From: an uncultured Collinsella sp.
GTDB lineage: Bacteria > Actinomycetota > Coriobacteriia > Coriobacteriales > Coriobacteriaceae
Direction of reading: 5' to 3'
Length of the DNA: 6,898 nt
NCBI GenBank assembly: GCA_938023905.1
Contig: CALJCO010000014.1
Location: 1-6,898, forward strand
A program made the translations under genes and the position numbers. Every line of letters begins with the position of its first letter. The first letter of the stretch is position 1. This document shows positions 5,318 through 6,898 of this stretch, piece after piece. A model generated the notes under the pieces. The model searched no databases and had not been told where the DNA came from. It saw only the letters and a list, made by a program, of their open reading frames with translations.

Positions 5318-6898
5318 AACGAGCGCAAGCGTCTTGGTCTTGCCGAGAGTGCGCAGAGCGAAATTACGGGTGTTGCCGATGAGCTCGCCGGTCGTCATCT
5401 GCAGTTCCGTCCCATGGGCGCGGCGGATGCCGAGGGCGCAAGCGCGCTGGAGGCTGCCTGCTTTGAAGGTGCCGGACACGAGGCATGGACGCCGGGCATG
5501 TTCCTGTCCGAACTGGGCGAGGACGTCGCTGCGCCGCGTAGTTGGTGGGTGGCACACGACGACGGCAAGCTGCTGGGCCTTGCCGGCGGTATGGTCGTGG
5601 ACGGTGATGTGCAGATTCTGGATGTCGCCGTCGACCCGGCACATCGCCGTGAGGGCATTGCCCGCAAGCTGCTGTCGCATGTGAGCTATGATGCCCAGAT
5701 GCTCGGCTGCACTACGGCTTCGCTCGAGGTCGAGGACGGTAACGAGGGAGCGACCGCGCTTTATAACGCTCTGGGCTTTACCGAGGCTGGCCGTCGCCGC
5801 GGCTACTATGGTGCCGGCAAGGACGCCATCGTCATGACGGCTCCGCTGCCCCTGGTGCTTCCGGTCGATAATGCTTCGCCCGAGCCGACGGCGGCAGAGC
5901 AGCGCGTATGGCCGCTGCCTGCGCCTGGGCGCTCCGAGGGGGAGCGTGCCGAAATTGAGCGCCGCCGCCTCGTACTCGCTATCGAGAGCTCCTGCGACGA
6001 GACGGCGGTGGCGATTATCGATGCGGATGGCAATATGCTGGCCAACCAGGTGTCGACACAGATTGATTTTCACGCCCGCTTTGGCGGCGTGGTGCCCGAG
6101 ATCGCCTCGCGCAAACACGTTGAGGTGATTGTGAGTGTCGTGGATGCGGCGCTCGAGGATGCCGCAGCATCGCTTGGTCTTGAGGGTGGAGCCATCGCGC
6201 CGAGCGAACTCGCCGCTGTTGGCGTGACGCAGGGTCCGGGCCTGGTGGGTGCTCTGGTAGTGGGCGTCGCCTTCGCCAAGGGCTTTGCCTATGCCGCCGG
6301 CAAGCCGCTCGTGTGCGTCAACCATCTGGAGGGCCATCTGTTCGCCAACCTGCTGGCGCAGCCCGATCTCAGGCCGCCGTTTATCTTCACGCTCGTCTCG
6401 GGCGGTCATACCATGCTCGTGCACGTGAAGGCATGGGGCGACTACGAGGTACTTGGTGAGACACTCGACGATGCTGTGGGCGAGGCCTTCGACAAGGTAG
6501 CCAAGGCGTTGGGTCTGGGCTATCCCGGTGGCCCCATCATCTCCAAGCTGGCCGAGACGGGCAACCCCCGCGCGATCGATTTTCCTCGCGCGCTTAACAG
6601 CAGGGGAGACTATCGTTTCTCGCTTTCGGGTCTTAAAACGGCCGTGACGCTCTACATCGAGCAGGAGACCAAGGCCGGGCGCACGATTCACCTGCCCGAT
6701 CTGGCGGCTTCGTTTGAGGCAGCCGTCTTTGACGTTCAGTACAAGAAGGCCAAAAACGCCCTGCATGCCACCGGATGCAAGGAATACTGCATCGGCGGCG
6801 GCGTCTCGGCTAATCCGCATCTGCGCGAGATGATGATCAAGAAGCTTGGGCGTCAGGGGATCCGCGTAACGGTGCCACCGCTTTCGGCGTGCACCGAC
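4610..6898 (+). CDS. TsaB-RimI-TsaD fusion protein, truncated by window edge
   Basis: One uninterrupted frame of 763 codons runs from the ATG at 4610 to the last base without a stop. It encodes three proteins that are usually separate, in order TsaB (about residues 1-236), RimI (about 261-412) and TsaD (from about 454). TsaB and TsaD together form the threonylcarbamoyltransferase that modifies A37 of ANN-reading tRNAs; RimI is a GNAT-family N-terminal acetyltransferase. All three parts keep their key motifs, so this looks like a working fusion and not decay or a sequencing join: there is no stop or frame change at either junction. The start is the first ATG, with AAGG at 4597-4600 spaced 9 nt; the next Met would remove the first beta strand of TsaB. 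About 35-45 residues of TsaD should lie beyond the window. Separate tsaB, rimI and tsaD genes in the same order occur in many Actinomycetota. Confidence 0.95.
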   Translation, partial: MSLHNDNALVVALDTSTDMLACAASWIDGQTGETKLVSGDHMCRRHANVELVNTVDGVLAQAGLDRSDVGCYVVGRGPGSFTGVRIGISTAKGLARGANVPLLGVSTLDACAWTAWKAGVRGKLGILADAMRGEVYPALYMLVDEGPERQFEREHVVKAAVALDEWRQAADWGQVQLTGDGLVRYGKLLGEDEAARCVERDLWWPSGEGLLLAHAAGDGDPARVLPIYTRLSDAEENERKRLGLAESAQSEITGVADELAGRHLQFRPMGAADAEGASALEAACFEGAGHEAWTPGMFLSELGEDVAAPRSWWVAHDDGKLLGLAGGMVVDGDVQILDVAVDPAHRREGIARKLLSHVSYDAQMLGCTTASLEVEDGNEGATALYNALGFTEAGRRRGYYGAGKDAIVMTAPLPLVLPVDNASPEPTAAEQRVWPLPAPGRSEGERAEIERRRLVLAIESSCDETAVAIIDADGNMLANQVSTQIDFHARFGGVVPEIASRKHVEVIVSVVDAALEDAAASLGLEGGAIAPSELAAVGVTQGPGLVGALVVGVAFAKGFAYAAGKPLVCVNHLEGHLFANLLAQPDLRPPFIFTLVSGGHTMLVHVKAWGDYEVLGETLDDAVGEAFDKVAKALGLGYPGGPIISKLAETGNPRAIDFPRALNSRGDYRFSLSGLKTAVTLYIEQETKAGRTIHLPDLAASFEAAVFDVQYKKAKNALHATGCKEYCIGGGVSANPHLREMMIKKLGRQGIRVTVPPLSACTD
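5390..5845 (+). other. rimI: RimI (GNAT acetyltransferase) domain of the fusion
   Basis: RimI acetylates protein N-termini; in Escherichia coli the known target is ribosomal protein S18. Visible features are the strand before motif A (QILDVAVDP), the acetyl-CoA pyrophosphate loop RREGIA (346-351) and LEVEDGN with Glu373. Tyr385 follows in ALYNALGF. Glu373 and Tyr385 are 12 residues apart, the same spacing as the catalytic Glu103 and Tyr115 of E. coli RimI. A late GYY and DAIVMTAPL complete the domain. It appears catalytically complete. Confidence 0.9.
5846..5968 (+). other. Pro/Ala/Glu-rich linker between RimI and TsaD
   Basis: About 41 residues (413-453) separate the last RimI strand from the first TsaD strand. 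They are rich in proline, alanine and glutamate and end in three arginines. Nothing here resembles a folded domain. It is probably a flexible tether that lets the two flanking enzymes move independently. Confidence 0.7.
5969..6898 (+). other. tsaD: TsaD catalytic domain of the fusion, C-terminus missing
   Basis: TsaD moves the threonylcarbamoyl group from threonylcarbamoyl-AMP to A37 of tRNA. Motifs in order are IESSCDETAVAI (458-469), ASRKHVE, TQGPGLVGAL from Thr540, the metal-binding NHLEGH with His572 and His576, SGGHT (597-601), GETLDDAVGEAFDK (616-629), a YPGGP turn, SLSGLKTAV and GGGVSAN (729-735). The window stops at Cys761-Thr762-Asp763, the start of the CTDN motif whose Asp is the third metal ligand. 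All catalytic residues that should be inside the window are present. Confidence 0.95.

Noticed and set aside
5153..6820. A 555-codon open frame on the minus strand
   Set aside because: It lies wholly inside the tsaB-rimI-tsaD fusion. Its product is compositionally odd (rich in Arg, His and Ala) with no recognisable motif. The strong codon bias of the + strand gene removes minus-strand stops, which explains its length.
1..6898. A new defence, mobile or CRISPR system
   Set aside because: I looked for direct repeat arrays, terminal inverted repeats, transposase or integrase motifs and unassigned ORFs in both strands. Nearly all of the window is taken up by six recognisable housekeeping genes.

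Overview
The window looks like a chromosomal housekeeping region of a high-GC Gram-positive bacterium. The gene order (acpS, nnr, alr, tsaE, tsaB, rimI, tsaD) is the one familiar from Actinomycetota. The fusion of the last three genes and the moderate, uneven GC content make me think of Coriobacteriia, possibly Collinsella. That placement is inference from gene order and style, not a database match.

Layout. Positions 1-62 hold the tail of something upstream, possibly the last codons of a + strand gene, followed by a strong intrinsic terminator. Positions 63-170 are a short regulatory gap with two candidate sigma70-type promoters 36 bp apart and a strong Shine-Dalgarno. From 171 to the right edge there is one tightly packed + strand block of six genes: acpS (171-710), nnr (711-2327), alr (2330-3475), a family 4 uracil-DNA glycosylase (3484-4104), tsaE (4117-4623), and a three-domain tsaB-rimI-tsaD fusion (4610 to beyond 6898). 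Gaps between genes are 0, 2, 8 and 12 nt, and the last pair overlaps by 14 nt, so a single operon with translational coupling is likely. No internal promoter or terminator was seen. No non-coding stretch exceeds 300 bases.

Functions. AcpS activates acyl carrier protein for lipid synthesis. Nnr repairs hydrated NAD(P)H. Alr makes D-alanine for peptidoglycan. The glycosylase removes uracil from DNA. TsaE and the fused TsaB/TsaD domains make the N6-threonylcarbamoyladenosine (t6A) modification at position 37 of ANN-decoding tRNAs. The RimI domain between them is a protein N-terminal acetyltransferase. The TsaC/Sua5 enzyme that supplies threonylcarbamoyl-AMP is not in the window.

I see no mobile element, CRISPR array, RNA gene or defence system. 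The most notable object is the single-chain TsaB-RimI-TsaD protein, open for 763 codons and cut by the window edge one residue into its CTD metal-ligand motif. Lesser points are a C-terminal extension on AcpS, an alanine in Alr where the carbamylated lysine often lies, and a DNA repair gene placed between alr and the t6A genes.
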